In this document: positions 54,255-62,860 of the stretch, in pieces
Position numbering within the stretch: position 1 is the stretch's first letter
How the letters are laid out: each line of letters begins with the position of its first letter
DNA from: Paenibacillus radicis (ex Xue et al. 2023)
GTDB lineage: Bacteria; Bacillota; Bacilli; Paenibacillales; NBRC-103111
Direction of reading: 5' to 3'
DNA length: 64,000 bases
NCBI RefSeq assembly: GCF_024722015.1
Contig: NZ_JANQBD010000002.1
Coordinates: 248,001-312,000, forward strand
Translations under genes and position numbers: made by a program
The notes under the pieces: model-generated
What the model saw: the letters and a program-made list of their open reading frames with translations, nothing else
The model's database searches: none
What the model was told of the DNA's origin: nothing

Positions 54255-56198
54255 TCATCTATTGTTTATTAATTTGAAATTATTAATTATATTGGATATG
54301 GCATGCATACTGACAGGCTTGCTTACATAGTCATCCATGCCTTCGGATAAATATTTCTGGCTATCACCTTTTATCGCATGGGCAGTCACTGCCACGATAT
54401 AAGGTCTTTTATTAGAAGCTACAGTTTCCTTAATGATCTTAGTGGCTTCTATTCCATCCATCCACGGCATTTGAATATCCATAAAAATAATATCGTAGGG
54501 ATTTCGTTTGACAGTCTCAACCGCTTCTTTTCCATTTTGGACTATTGTTGCTGTGAAACCAAGCTTCTCAATCATTTTTTTCAATACAATTTGATTCACT
54601 TCATTATCTTCAGCTATCAAAATTTTTATGGAAGACCGGCTACTTTTTTCTTTAAAATGATCCTCCTGGATCGCCGTACCAAAGTACGATGATTCCGGAT
54701 GCAGCTGTTTTTGAAAGCTGGCTGTGAATAGAAAGGATGAGCCTGTATGATCCAAAGCAGGTTCATGCCAAATTTCCCCATTCATTAGCTTTATAAGCTT
54801 TTTACAAATAGCTAATCCTAATCCGGTTCCTTCAGTCTTACGTGTCATAAAATGATCTACCTGATAAAAAGGTTCGAATAAATGGGCAACCTTTTCTTGT
54901 GGCACACCAATTCCTGTGTCTCTAACCCCAAATTTAAGGCGTACCGTATCCAGTCCTTGCGAGACATTCTCCACAGATACGGCAATAGCCCCATTAGGAG
55001 TAAATTTAATAGCATTGCTAAGTAAATTCATCAGAACTTGCCGCAGTTTGGTAGCATCCCCATAAACCATGTTGGGAACTTCAGGGCAGACCGATGTAGT
55101 AATTTCCAAATTCTTTTCAAGAGCTTTTGACATAATCATATATAGTGTTTCTGAAATAACAGTTCTTACATTAAAAGGTTCTTCTATTAATTCGGTTTTT
55201 CCTGACTCAATTTTGGAAAAATCCAGAATATCGTTGATGATTGTAAGGAGAGTATCGCCACTTTGTTTAATAACTTGAACGTATTCAATTTGCTCTTGAT
55301 CCAAATTCGTTTCCAGGAGTACATCGGTCATTCCGATTACACCGTTCATAGGGGTACGAATCTCATGGCTCATCATCGCCAAAAAATCGCTCTTGGCCTT
55401 GTTCGTCTTTTCGGCGGCTTCTTTCTGAATAATTAGCTTCTTCTGTTCAGTCATGTCTTTCACAATGATATAAAAGCCCGTCACCTTACTTTGTATGATA
55501 ATAGGAGCTAATGTAACGAGTACTTCAACTGTGTGCCCGTCTTTGTGCTGAATAAAATTGATTTCTTTTTCAATTTTTTCAATAAGCGCATGATCTGTCA
55601 AAGCAATAAGTAAACGGCTAACACTTCTATCACCAATTAATTTGGAAATGCTCCCTCCAATCAGATCTTCAATACGATATCCGGTCAGATGCTGCGCCAT
55701 ATTGTTTCCATTTATAATAATACCGTCCAAACCAAAGGAAATAATGGCATCATGGTTATATTTCTTTAAAGAAGTATACCGTTCAATACTTTCCTGCAGT
55801 TTTAGTTCTGCAATCTTATTCTTCGTTACGTCAATAATTTGGGCTATGAAATACAGAGGTTGTCCATCGTTTTCATCTCGGATTAGTGAAATATGTAAAG
55901 AAGTCCAGACAAAATGACCCTTTTTATGAAAGTACCGCTTTTCTAATTCAAAGAATGTAATATTTCCAGCCAATAATTGTTGTATCAACTGTTCGGTATT
56001 GCCTGCATCCTCTGGACAACTGATCTGATCTGCCGTCAGCTTCAGTAACTGTTCCTCTGGATACCCAAAAATATTGCACACCGCAGGATTAACCTTGATC
56101 CATTTTCGTTCCATCGATATTAAGGCTATACCAATCGGAGCATTTCTATATATATGTTCAAATAAGGATTGGGGATTATATTCATTTAAATCCTGCAA
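54255..56198 (-). CDS. Hybrid sensor histidine kinase: PAS-PAS-HisKA-HATPase-REC
   Basis: 647 residues with no membrane helix, so probably a cytoplasmic sensor. Order: PAS (about 12-80) with PAC, second PAS (about 140-250), HisKA with phospho-acceptor H278 in MSHEIRTPM, HATPase with NLLSNAIKF, DTGIGVP and GTGLGLAICKKLI, and a C-terminal receiver with D574 (FMDIQMPW). No output domain, so phosphate is passed on to another partner not encoded here. Starts with TTG, AGGAGG eight bases upstream. Confidence 0.94.
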   Translation of the reverse strand: MQDLNEYNPQSLFEHIYRNAPIGIALISMERKWIKVNPAVCNIFGYPEEQLLKLTADQISCPEDAGNTEQLIQQLLAGNITFFELEKRYFHKKGHFVWTSLHISLIRDENDGQPLYFIAQIIDVTKNKIAELKLQESIERYTSLKKYNHDAIISFGLDGIIINGNNMAQHLTGYRIEDLIGGSISKLIGDRSVSRLLIALTDHALIEKIEKEINFIQHKDGHTVEVLVTLAPIIIQSKVTGFYIIVKDMTEQKKLIIQKEAAEKTNKAKSDFLAMMSHEIRTPMNGVIGMTDVLLETNLDQEQIEYVQVIKQSGDTLLTIINDILDFSKIESGKTELIEEPFNVRTVISETLYMIMSKALEKNLEITTSVCPEVPNMVYGDATKLRQVLMNLLSNAIKFTPNGAIAVSVENVSQGLDTVRLKFGVRDTGIGVPQEKVAHLFEPFYQVDHFMTRKTEGTGLGLAICKKLIKLMNGEIWHEPALDHTGSSFLFTASFQKQLHPESSYFGTAIQEDHFKEKSSRSSIKILIAEDNEVNQIVLKKMIEKLGFTATIVQNGKEAVETVKRNPYDIIFMDIQMPWMDGIEATKIIKETVASNKRPYIVAVTAHAIKGDSQKYLSEGMDDYVSKPVSMHAISNIINNFKLINNR

Positions 56199-56304
56199 TC
56201 ATCATCCCTCCTACTCGTTATTCCATCCCATATTACTTCAATAGTTTAACATAAAAATCCAATCATGCGACTAACAACTGCCCATTTTTTGGATGGAAGC
56301 AAAA

Positions 56305-56333
56305 AAAGCATTTGATCTAGGATCAGATGCTTT
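56305..56333 (-). terminator. Hairpin with T-run between the histidine kinase and the NTR-stalk gene
   Basis: Stem AAAGCAT-x-TGATC / GATCA-x-ATGCTTT, followed on the minus strand by TTTTTTT. A related hairpin occurs at 62681-62710. Probably a second terminator behind the NTR-stalk gene. Confidence 0.65.
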
Positions 56334-56380
56334 ACCCAATGGAACTGCGGATGAAAAATGCGTCGTCAGCAAACAAAACT

Positions 56381-56419
56381 AAAGGAACCCGACGCTTGTA
56401 TCCTAAGCCGGGTTCCTTT
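56381..56419 (-). terminator. Terminator of the NTR-stalk protein gene
   Basis: Perfect 11-bp stem AAAGGAACCCG/CGGGTTCCTTT with a 17-nt loop; nine bases after the stop, followed by TTTAGTTTTG on the minus strand. Confidence 0.8.
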
Positions 56420-56427
56420 TCAAAGAG

Positions 56428-57723
56428 CTATCGAATATTGGCTAATCCAAACACATCTGAAGTCGGCCACATGTAATGATCGTTGCTTAGAACCAGACTA
56501 GCTCTTGCGCGCATATCAGGATCACGAAGCAGAGCATCCCTCAAAGCTTCCGTCACCATCATTTCCTTCTCCCGTTCATTCGTATGTAAGAACAAACGAA
56601 TTTTACGGTTCTCCTCGCTGTTCGTCTCCTTGATCAACTCCGTGAACGGAGCCGTCAGCTGCTCTGCCTTCTCCCCAAACCCAAGCGGCCGGTCAATCCG
56701 GTAGAGGGCTTGGTCGTTATTGATCTTATCTATGATCAGATCGGCTTCACCAGCATTATTGGAGGAAAGCTTCATCACGAGGATAGGATGCTGCACCTCG
56801 TCGATTGGCCGGATGTCTCTCAATTGAGCCGTATAAGTTTCAGGAAGCCAGCTCACCTGAAGCCCAAGCTTTTCTGCTGTGCTCCGTAGTGCCACATATA
56901 CGACGCCATCATAGGTAAACGGTAAGTGCTCCGGGGCATACAACTTCCCATCTACCTTCACACGAACATCTGAATAGGTTACGCCTGCTTCGAAAGGCGC
57001 GGTTCCCTCCGGTATGCCGGAAGCACTCCCGGTAAATTCCGATTTGGTAGAATCGCCTTTGGCAAATATTCCTGCCCAGTCTGACTTGAGCATAATTTCA
57101 TAACGCCCGGAATCGGAATTCCATATGGTCACGTAGCCGAGAACATCTCGGAAGAAGGTCATTGGTACATAAAGCGAATCTTTAAAAAAGACAGGAGCTG
57201 GTGTAACCGGGATCGTACGGCCATCCAACGTAAGTGTTATGTTATGTCCTGGATATAAGGTTTCAATATGTACTCCTGGTGTAGGCACTGGCACTTGATC
57301 CAAGTTCTTAAGCTGCTCGATGCGTTCCTTTGCTTCATCTCCTTCAAAGATGTTAAATACGTTTGCCGATGGATAATCGAGGCTATTGTTCGCATACACC
57401 AAATAATTATGTCCGAGTTCAAAAGTAGCCCCGCACTGGTCACTATCCAGAGGTGTAAGCAAAGTACGTACTCCGCCGCCCTTATAGATCGTATCGGTCA
57501 CAAATGTACCCATACGATACAGCTTACCGTCCAAATAAACGTTGTCCACTTTTATCGGGGCGCCTGAAAATACATTGCTCGCAACAGAGTAATCATATTC
57601 TGGAGTGGTATACTCGCCTTTCGAGCAGGCATAAGCTTTCTGCGGGCTTGATGTTATTCCTGCCGGAACAAAAGTCAAAGTGAGTACAGCTGCCGCTAAA
57701 CAGGTAAAAATCGTCTTTTTCAT
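56428..57723 (-). CDS. Secreted protein with TIMP/NTR-like domain and two stalk domains
   Basis: 431 residues from ATG 57723 (GAGGAG eight bases upstream). Signal peptide about 1-33, cut before the Cys in AYACSKGEY. Residues ~33-145 resemble a tissue-inhibitor/netrin-like fold: a Cys at the mature N-terminus, SNVFSGAPIKVDNVYL, FVTDTIYKG, then CGATFELGHNYLVYAN. Two copper-amine-oxidase N-terminal stalk domains follow (YVPMTFFRDVLGYVTIW; VYVALRSTAEKLGLQVSW), then a ~110-residue C-terminal region. Extracellular; role unknown. Confidence 0.8.
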   Translation of the reverse strand: MKKTIFTCLAAAVLTLTFVPAGITSSPQKAYACSKGEYTTPEYDYSVASNVFSGAPIKVDNVYLDGKLYRMGTFVTDTIYKGGGVRTLLTPLDSDQCGATFELGHNYLVYANNSLDYPSANVFNIFEGDEAKERIEQLKNLDQVPVPTPGVHIETLYPGHNITLTLDGRTIPVTPAPVFFKDSLYVPMTFFRDVLGYVTIWNSDSGRYEIMLKSDWAGIFAKGDSTKSEFTGSASGIPEGTAPFEAGVTYSDVRVKVDGKLYAPEHLPFTYDGVVYVALRSTAEKLGLQVSWLPETYTAQLRDIRPIDEVQHPILVMKLSSNNAGEADLIIDKINNDQALYRIDRPLGFGEKAEQLTAPFTELIKETNSEENRKIRLFLHTNEREKEMMVTEALRDALLRDPDMRARASLVLSNDHYMWPTSDVFGLANIR

Positions 57724-58082
57724 CCATGACACTCCTCAATTTGGGACGTAAAAATCCCGTTTTCGTTAAGTTCACCCGTTCAATAATAAGGTGCTATGAT
57801 AATTATATTCGATGCTCTTAAATTCTTTCCGGGTGTCATTTATACAAAATAATTACAAAATCAAAAAAAATTCACAAATATGTAACTGGACGTTTACCGA
57901 TGTTCTTCTTTCTATCGCATCACGACCTTTTACTATTAGCTTTATAATTACATTTACCCAAGCAACGGTTCGCCAAACAGCGGATCTCTTTTAGTTGATA
58001 ACAATTAATTATAATGAATTGTTAAATTGTTGGCTTAATATTGGGATGCTACCATGTATATAAAACGAATGGAGTGATTGAG
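57724..58082. other. 359-bp AT-rich intergenic region
   Basis: Divergent promoter region between the NTR-stalk gene and the ABC exporter. Very AT-rich; TTGATA/TATAAT-like boxes can be imagined near 57990-58060, but none is compelling. No terminator or RNA seen. Confidence 0.4.
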
Positions 58083-58223
58083 ATGAAAACATATACAGTG
58101 GCTGTAAATATGAACAACAATCTTATTGAAGAAAACATAAAAAAAGTTAAAGGAAGCATAGCTTGGAGGTATGTATTTCGTGGATATATTAAAAAAGTTT
58201 ATTGCTTACTACAAGCCTTATAA
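58083..58223 (+). CDS. Candidate 46-residue leader peptide overlapping the ABC exporter start
   Basis: ATG 58083 has GGAG eight bases upstream. The frame (MKTYTVAVNMNNNLIEENIK start) runs through the ABC exporter's ribosome site and ends inside its first codons, 40 bases past the GTG. The overlap suggests translational coupling or a regulatory leader. No homologue is recognised; it could also be a fortuitous frame. Confidence 0.4.
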   Translation: MKTYTVAVNMNNNLIEENIKKVKGSIAWRYVFRGYIKKVYCLLQAL

Positions 58224-59919
58224 GAAGGTATTGTTTGCAGATTTGTTCTTTGCATCACTGGCTTCGGTGACCGTACTTGCTTATCCCATGCTGGTCAATC
58301 AAATTACCAATAATGCAATAAGTGATGAGGGAATCGCTATAGAGTTAGTTGTAAAAATGGTCTTGATTTTTGGGCTATTAATGGTGGTGGAGTATGCCAG
58401 CAATTTCTATACGGACTATTTTGGTCATGTGATGGGGGCAAAGATAGAGTCCGACATGCGCAACGATTTGTTTGAGCATATCCAGAAGCTTTCGTTTCAG
58501 TATCACGACAATACTAGAACAGGCCAATTGATGTCACGTATAACGACAGACTTATTCGACGTATCAGAGCTTGCGCATCATGGACCGGAAGATACGGTTA
58601 TTTCTATGGTAAGAATAATGGGTTCATTCTTTATTTTGGTAAATATTAATTGGATGCTCACTTTAGTTATTTTTTTAATTTTGCCTTTAATGCTTATTTT
58701 TGCCTATCACTACAGCATAAAGATGAAAAACGCTCTTAAAAAGAATAAGGAACGTATCGCCGACATAAACTCGCAAATTGAAGACAGCCTGTCAGGGATT
58801 AGAGTCGTTCAATCGTTTGCCAACGAAGAAATCGAAATGGATAAGTTTAGAAGCAGTAACCATCGTTTTTTAGAAAGCAGGAAAAGCGGTTATCGGGTTG
58901 AGGCATTGTTTTTCAACGGCTTGACCGGCTTTATTTCTTTTATTAATATTTCGGTTGTTATAGTGGGTGCCATTCTTATAAGTTATAACCAGCTGCTTCT
59001 AACAGAGTTGATCACCTTTTTACTATACATAAACACTCTAATTGACCCGGTGAAAAGGTTGGTGAACTTTACTAACAATCTTCAGAATGGAGTGGCTGGG
59101 TTTGAACGTTTTATGGAAATTTTGGCGGTTAAGCCGGATATAATGGATGCAAAAAATGTCACTGTGTTAAGCGATGTAAAAGGTAAAGTGGAATTTGTAA
59201 ATGTAGGCTTCCAGTACAGCAGCGAATCGAATTATGTGTTTAGCCATATCAACATTACGGTAAATCCAGGTGAATATGTAGCGCTTGTAGGTTCATCCGG
59301 AGTTGGAAAAACAACGCTTTGCAGTTTGATCCCGCGATTTTATGAAACCAGTGAAGGGTTGATTAAAATTGATGACACAAATATAAAAACCATAAAGCTA
59401 AAGTCATTACGTGACCATATTGGGATCGTACAACAAGATATCTATTTATTTTCAGGTACTGTAAAAGAAAATATATTATATGGGAAGCCTGGGGCTACGG
59501 ATGAGGAAATAATAACCGCCGCCAGAAACGCAAATGCTCATGAATTTATAATGGGTCTGCCAGGCGGCTACAATGCTTATATCGGGCAACGAGGTGTCAA
59601 GCTTTCAGGCGGGCAGAAACAACGAATAAGTATCGCGCGTGTATTTTTGAAAAATCCTGCCATACTTATATTGGATGAAGCCACTTCCGCCCTGGATAAT
59701 GAGAGTGAAAGTTTGGTTCAGCAAAGCCTTGAGAAGTTGGCAAAGAATCGCACTACCTTTGTAATTGCACATAGGTTGTCCACCATCAGAAATGCGCAAA
59801 GGATTATTGTGCTTTCGGATCAGGGGATTGCAGAAGAAGGAACACATGCAAATCTTATAAAAATAGATGGGGTATATGCCAAGTTATATAACATGCAGTT
59901 TAATCCAGTAACACTATAA
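58183..59919 (+). CDS. ABC exporter (multidrug/lipid-type), homodimer-like
   Basis: 578 residues from GTG 58183, with GGAGG ten bases upstream; ATG 58171 sits against that site. Six membrane helices at about 12-300, then a nucleotide-binding domain with Walker A GSSGVGKTT, Q-loop, signature KLSGGQKQR, Walker B ILILDEATSALD and H-loop AHRLST, all canonical, so it can work as a homodimer. It stands alone downstream of a candidate leader peptide. Likely exports a lipid, drug or peptide. Confidence 0.92.
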   Translation, partial: DILKKFIAYYKPYKKVLFADLFFASLASVTVLAYPMLVNQITNNAISDEGIAIELVVKMVLIFGLLMVVEYASNFYTDYFGHVMGAKIESDMRNDLFEHIQKLSFQYHDNTRTGQLMSRITTDLFDVSELAHHGPEDTVISMVRIMGSFFILVNINWMLTLVIFLILPLMLIFAYHYSIKMKNALKKNKERIADINSQIEDSLSGIRVVQSFANEEIEMDKFRSSNHRFLESRKSGYRVEALFFNGLTGFISFINISVVIVGAILISYNQLLLTELITFLLYINTLIDPVKRLVNFTNNLQNGVAGFERFMEILAVKPDIMDAKNVTVLSDVKGKVEFVNVGFQYSSESNYVFSHINITVNPGEYVALVGSSGVGKTTLCSLIPRFYETSEGLIKIDDTNIKTIKLKSLRDHIGIVQQDIYLFSGTVKENILYGKPGATDEEIITAARNANAHEFIMGLPGGYNAYIGQRGVKLSGGQKQRISIARVFLKNPAILILDEATSALDNESESLVQQSLEKLAKNRTTFVIAHRLSTIRNAQRIIVLSDQGIAEEGTHANLIKIDGVYAKLYNMQFNPVTL

Positions 59920-59965
59920 GAATGGCAGCAGTGTCCCTGTTCATTGCAATATTAAGGGCACAAAA

Positions 59966-59996
59966 AAGAGACAATCTGCTTGGTCAGATGTCTCTT
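59966..59996. terminator. Bidirectional terminator between the ABC exporter and the DHA2 transporter
   Basis: Stem AAGAGACA-ATCTG/CAGATGTCTCTT (one bulge) with a 5-nt loop; TTTTTTG follows on the minus strand and TTATTAATTT on the plus strand. It lies between two convergent genes. Confidence 0.85.
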
Positions 59997-60029
59997 ATTA
60001 ATTTGAGCTAATATGTTCGCTAATGTCCA

Positions 60030-61517
60030 TCAATGCGCGGACACGCGGTTATTCTCCAGTTCCCCTTCCGGTGGCACAGCGGCCTTGAGGAAAAACGAGA
60101 CGATCCAAGCGAGGGCTACCAGAACGAACGCCAGCAGGAACGCGCTTTTCATTCCAACCATCATGCCAAGAATTTGGAGTCCGGACTCATCCTTCGTACC
60201 TGAGGCAGCTTCCATAAAACGTTTCGAGCTGTTTGTCATAATAGTTACAAGCAGCGCCGTCCCTACTGCACCCGCTACCTGCTGCAGCGTGCTTATAATT
60301 GCTGTGCCATGCGGGTATAACGGAGGTGGAAGCTCATTCAAAGCATTGGTCATAACCGGCATCATTAACATGGATATGCCCAGCATTAACACCGTATTTA
60401 GAACAACAATCATACTGTATGAAGTTGCCAAGTTGATAAAAGCAAATTGCCACAACGAATTGGCCATAAGCGCTAGCCCGATTATTGCGAGCCATTTGGC
60501 CCCAAATTTATCGAATAACCTGCCTGTTATCGGCGACATAATTCCCATGACAATCCCTCCCGGCAGCATGACAAGACCTGCCTTCAGCGGACTGTAATTT
60601 AGCGCGTTCTGGAGGAATATCGGCAGAAGCATCATTGCCGAAAACATCGCCATCATGACAATCATCATAATCAGCGTCGACATTCTGAAAACATTGTATT
60701 TAAATGCTCGTAGGTCCAGCAAAGGTTGTGACATCCTTAGTTGGCGCCATGTAAACAGCCCTATGGAAGCTACACCGACCACAATGGGAATCAGGACCCT
60801 GTTGCTAGACCAGCCCCCATGCCCATCTCCTGCGCTGCTAAAGCCATACACGATTCCACCGAATCCGATAGTTGAAAGAAGCAAAGACAACAGGTCTATC
60901 TTCGGACTAGTCGTTTCCGTTACATTTTTGAGCTTCGCTAATGCAAATAAAATGACAAACAACGCGACAGGCAGAACGCTGTAGAAGAGAACACGCCAGC
61001 TATAATGCTCCACAATAATCCCTGACAAAGTAGGTCCAATCGCAGGAGCGAATGTGATGACGATCCCGATCGTGCCCATGGCCGAGCCCCGCTTATCAAT
61101 AGCTACAATGGAGAATACAACATTGGTAAGCAGCGGGAATAGAAGTCCGGTTCCAGCCGCCTGAAGCATCCTTCCTGTTAAAAGTACTACAAACCCGGGA
61201 GCGACGGCCGCTATCAAGGTTCCGGCAGTAAACAACCCCATGGCTGCAAGGAACAAGCTTCTGGTTGTGAACCGTTGGATTAGAAATGCCGTGACCGGTA
61301 TGAGTACACCTATAACAAGCAGGTAGCCGGTAGTCAGCCATTGCGCGGTGCTTGGTAAAATTCCAATATCATCCATAATTTTGGACAAAGCCACGTTCAG
61401 CAGCGTTTCATTCAAAATGGCTACAAATACGCCAAGAATCATAACCATGACAACTAAAAAATGATCCCTGCTCCCAAATGTCCCTCCGTTTGCTTTTAAT
61501 TTAGTATGGTTTTCCAC
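60030..61517 (-). CDS. DHA2-family drug:H+ antiporter (EmrB/QacA-like MFS)
   Basis: 495 residues from GTG 61517 (AGGAG seven bases upstream; ATG 61559 lacks a site). About 14 helices. Motif D1 LNETLLNVALSKIM, loop motif and motif C FAPAIGPTLSG identify the DHA2 drug exporters (LmrB/MdeA group). It probably expels cationic or hydrophobic compounds in exchange for protons. Monocistronic, with a terminator shared with the convergent ABC exporter gene. Substrate unknown. Confidence 0.9.
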   Translation of the reverse strand: MENHTKLKANGGTFGSRDHFLVVMVMILGVFVAILNETLLNVALSKIMDDIGILPSTAQWLTTGYLLVIGVLIPVTAFLIQRFTTRSLFLAAMGLFTAGTLIAAVAPGFVVLLTGRMLQAAGTGLLFPLLTNVVFSIVAIDKRGSAMGTIGIVITFAPAIGPTLSGIIVEHYSWRVLFYSVLPVALFVILFALAKLKNVTETTSPKIDLLSLLLSTIGFGGIVYGFSSAGDGHGGWSSNRVLIPIVVGVASIGLFTWRQLRMSQPLLDLRAFKYNVFRMSTLIMMIVMMAMFSAMMLLPIFLQNALNYSPLKAGLVMLPGGIVMGIMSPITGRLFDKFGAKWLAIIGLALMANSLWQFAFINLATSYSMIVVLNTVLMLGISMLMMPVMTNALNELPPPLYPHGTAIISTLQQVAGAVGTALLVTIMTNSSKRFMEAASGTKDESGLQILGMMVGMKSAFLLAFVLVALAWIVSFFLKAAVPPEGELENNRVSAH

Positions 61518-61595
61518 AACTTTTCTCCTCTCGTATGTCTTAGAAGCATAGTGTATCATAAACTAGTTTTTTGGATTTCTTATGGATTGCTCATT

Positions 61596-62381
61596 TCATT
61601 GCCGTGTATTCTGCCCATTGGGGTTGGCTCCGATGACAACTGTGGCGTCCAGCTCATCGGAACTGGCAACCTGAGGAATCAGCCCGCTGCGCTCAAAGAT
61701 ATCGAGGGTCTGCGGCACCTGCCGCTCGCTAGTTTCGACTAGCAGATAGCCGCCGGGTGCCAACCATAGCGGTGCAGCAGCCACTACCCTCCGCAGAACA
61801 TCAAGCCCGTCTGCACCACCATCGAGCGCCATCCTCGCCTCATGTAATCGGGCTTCCGGTGGAAGCAGCCCGATCGCATCGGTAGGAACGTAGGGTACGT
61901 TTGCAAGCAGCACATCGACGCGGCCTCTCAGTGCAGCGGGCAGCGGCTCGTATAGGTCACCTTCATACACGTGACCTCCTGCGGCAGCGATGTTGCGATG
62001 GGCGCACTGCACAGCCGCAGGATCGATATCGGCAGCATGCAATTCGATGTGCTCCACAGCAGCGGCCAATGCGGCACCCAGCGCACCAGAGCCGCAGCAT
62101 AAGTCCACTACGACGGCTCCGCGGCGCGCGAGGGCTGCGGCCTCGCGGACAAGGAACTCGGTGCGGCGTCGGGGCACGAATACCCCCGGGTCCACAGCAA
62201 TACGCAGACCGCAGAACTCAGCCCATCCGATGATATGTTCGAGGGGCAAACCAGTGACTCGTTGGTCCACCATAGCGGAGAGTTCAGCCGGCGTTCCTGC
62301 CGCAGAAATAAGCAGCCGAGTCTCATCTTCAGCGAAAATACAACCGGCGGCCTGAAGTCTGGTAACGATGAATGTAAACAT
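61596..62381 (-). CDS. PrmC/HemK-like protein N5-glutamine methyltransferase homologue, GC-rich
   Basis: 261 residues from ATG 62381 (GGAG five bases upstream). SAM motif I DLCCGSGALG at 93-102, DIDPAAVQCAHRN at 119-130 and NVPY at 161-164, where classical PrmC/HemK has NPPY; this variant is typical of a PrmC-related subfamily. The gene is far richer in G and C than its neighbours, with alanine/arginine-rich coding, which suggests acquisition from a high-GC (actinobacterial-type) donor. Predicted to methylate a glutamine or a related amide; target unknown. Confidence 0.85.
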   Translation of the reverse strand: MFTFIVTRLQAAGCIFAEDETRLLISAAGTPAELSAMVDQRVTGLPLEHIIGWAEFCGLRIAVDPGVFVPRRRTEFLVREAAALARRGAVVVDLCCGSGALGAALAAAVEHIELHAADIDPAAVQCAHRNIAAAGGHVYEGDLYEPLPAALRGRVDVLLANVPYVPTDAIGLLPPEARLHEARMALDGGADGLDVLRRVVAAAPLWLAPGGYLLVETSERQVPQTLDIFERSGLIPQVASSDELDATVVIGANPNGQNTRQ

Positions 62382-62680
62382 GGCATCTCCATGAAGGTTG
62401 CCACAAGTTAGTTTACTTGAGTTCAAATATTCCCCTCATTTCCAAATGAATTATCTGTTCAGCAGCTTCAAAGTAACTAGTTGATATAAATCATTTTAGC
62501 CCTGCAGTTGATTAGTGGACAGGTATAAATTGACTATAAGGAACTATTCTGCCCGTTCAAGTTGCCTTAAATAAGAGCAGCCCCTTCCCAGGTCAAAAAG
62601 CATGAATTTATAAAAATTAAGATAAATCGTTGCTCGCTTATTAGGCAGTCCATACAAACATCTCTCGCTGAAACTCAAAA

Positions 62681-62710
62681 AAAGTATTCGATCCAAAGAT
62701 CAAATACTTT
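62681..62710 (-). terminator. Terminator-like hairpin downstream of the LysR gene
   Basis: Stem AAAGTATT-x-GATC / GATC-x-AATACTTT around CAAA, followed on the minus strand by TTTTTTT. Similar in sequence to the hairpin at 56305-56333. Confidence 0.7.
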
Positions 62711-62766
62711 GCCTAGGCGTGCATGTTGCCAAACGGAATGCTTTGACTGCCCATGCAACATAATTT

Positions 62767-62821
62767 GGCCTGTTTGATGAGGCGGCTGTCCTTCGCGAAC
62801 TGCCGCCTCATCAAACAGGCC
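62767..62821. repeat. Perfect 20-bp inverted repeat hairpin
   Basis: Arms GGCCTGTTTGATGAGGCGGC and its exact complement, 15 bases apart; the spacer itself contains TTCGCGAA. No T-run on either side, so not an ordinary terminator. It lies 40 bp after the LysR stop. Confidence 0.75.
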
Positions 62822-62860
62822 GTAGATATAAAGTAACCGGATTAAACTAATATCAAAGCT

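Larger units (their letters stand above)
62382..62860. other. 479-bp region without a gene
   Basis: Contains the upstream region of the methyltransferase gene and two hairpins at 62681-62710 and 62767-62821. Bases 62430-62670 show nothing recognisable. Confidence 0.5.

Noticed and set aside
57812..57994. Short plus-strand frame in the AT-rich gap
   Set aside because: No ribosome site and a composition typical of AT-rich spacer.
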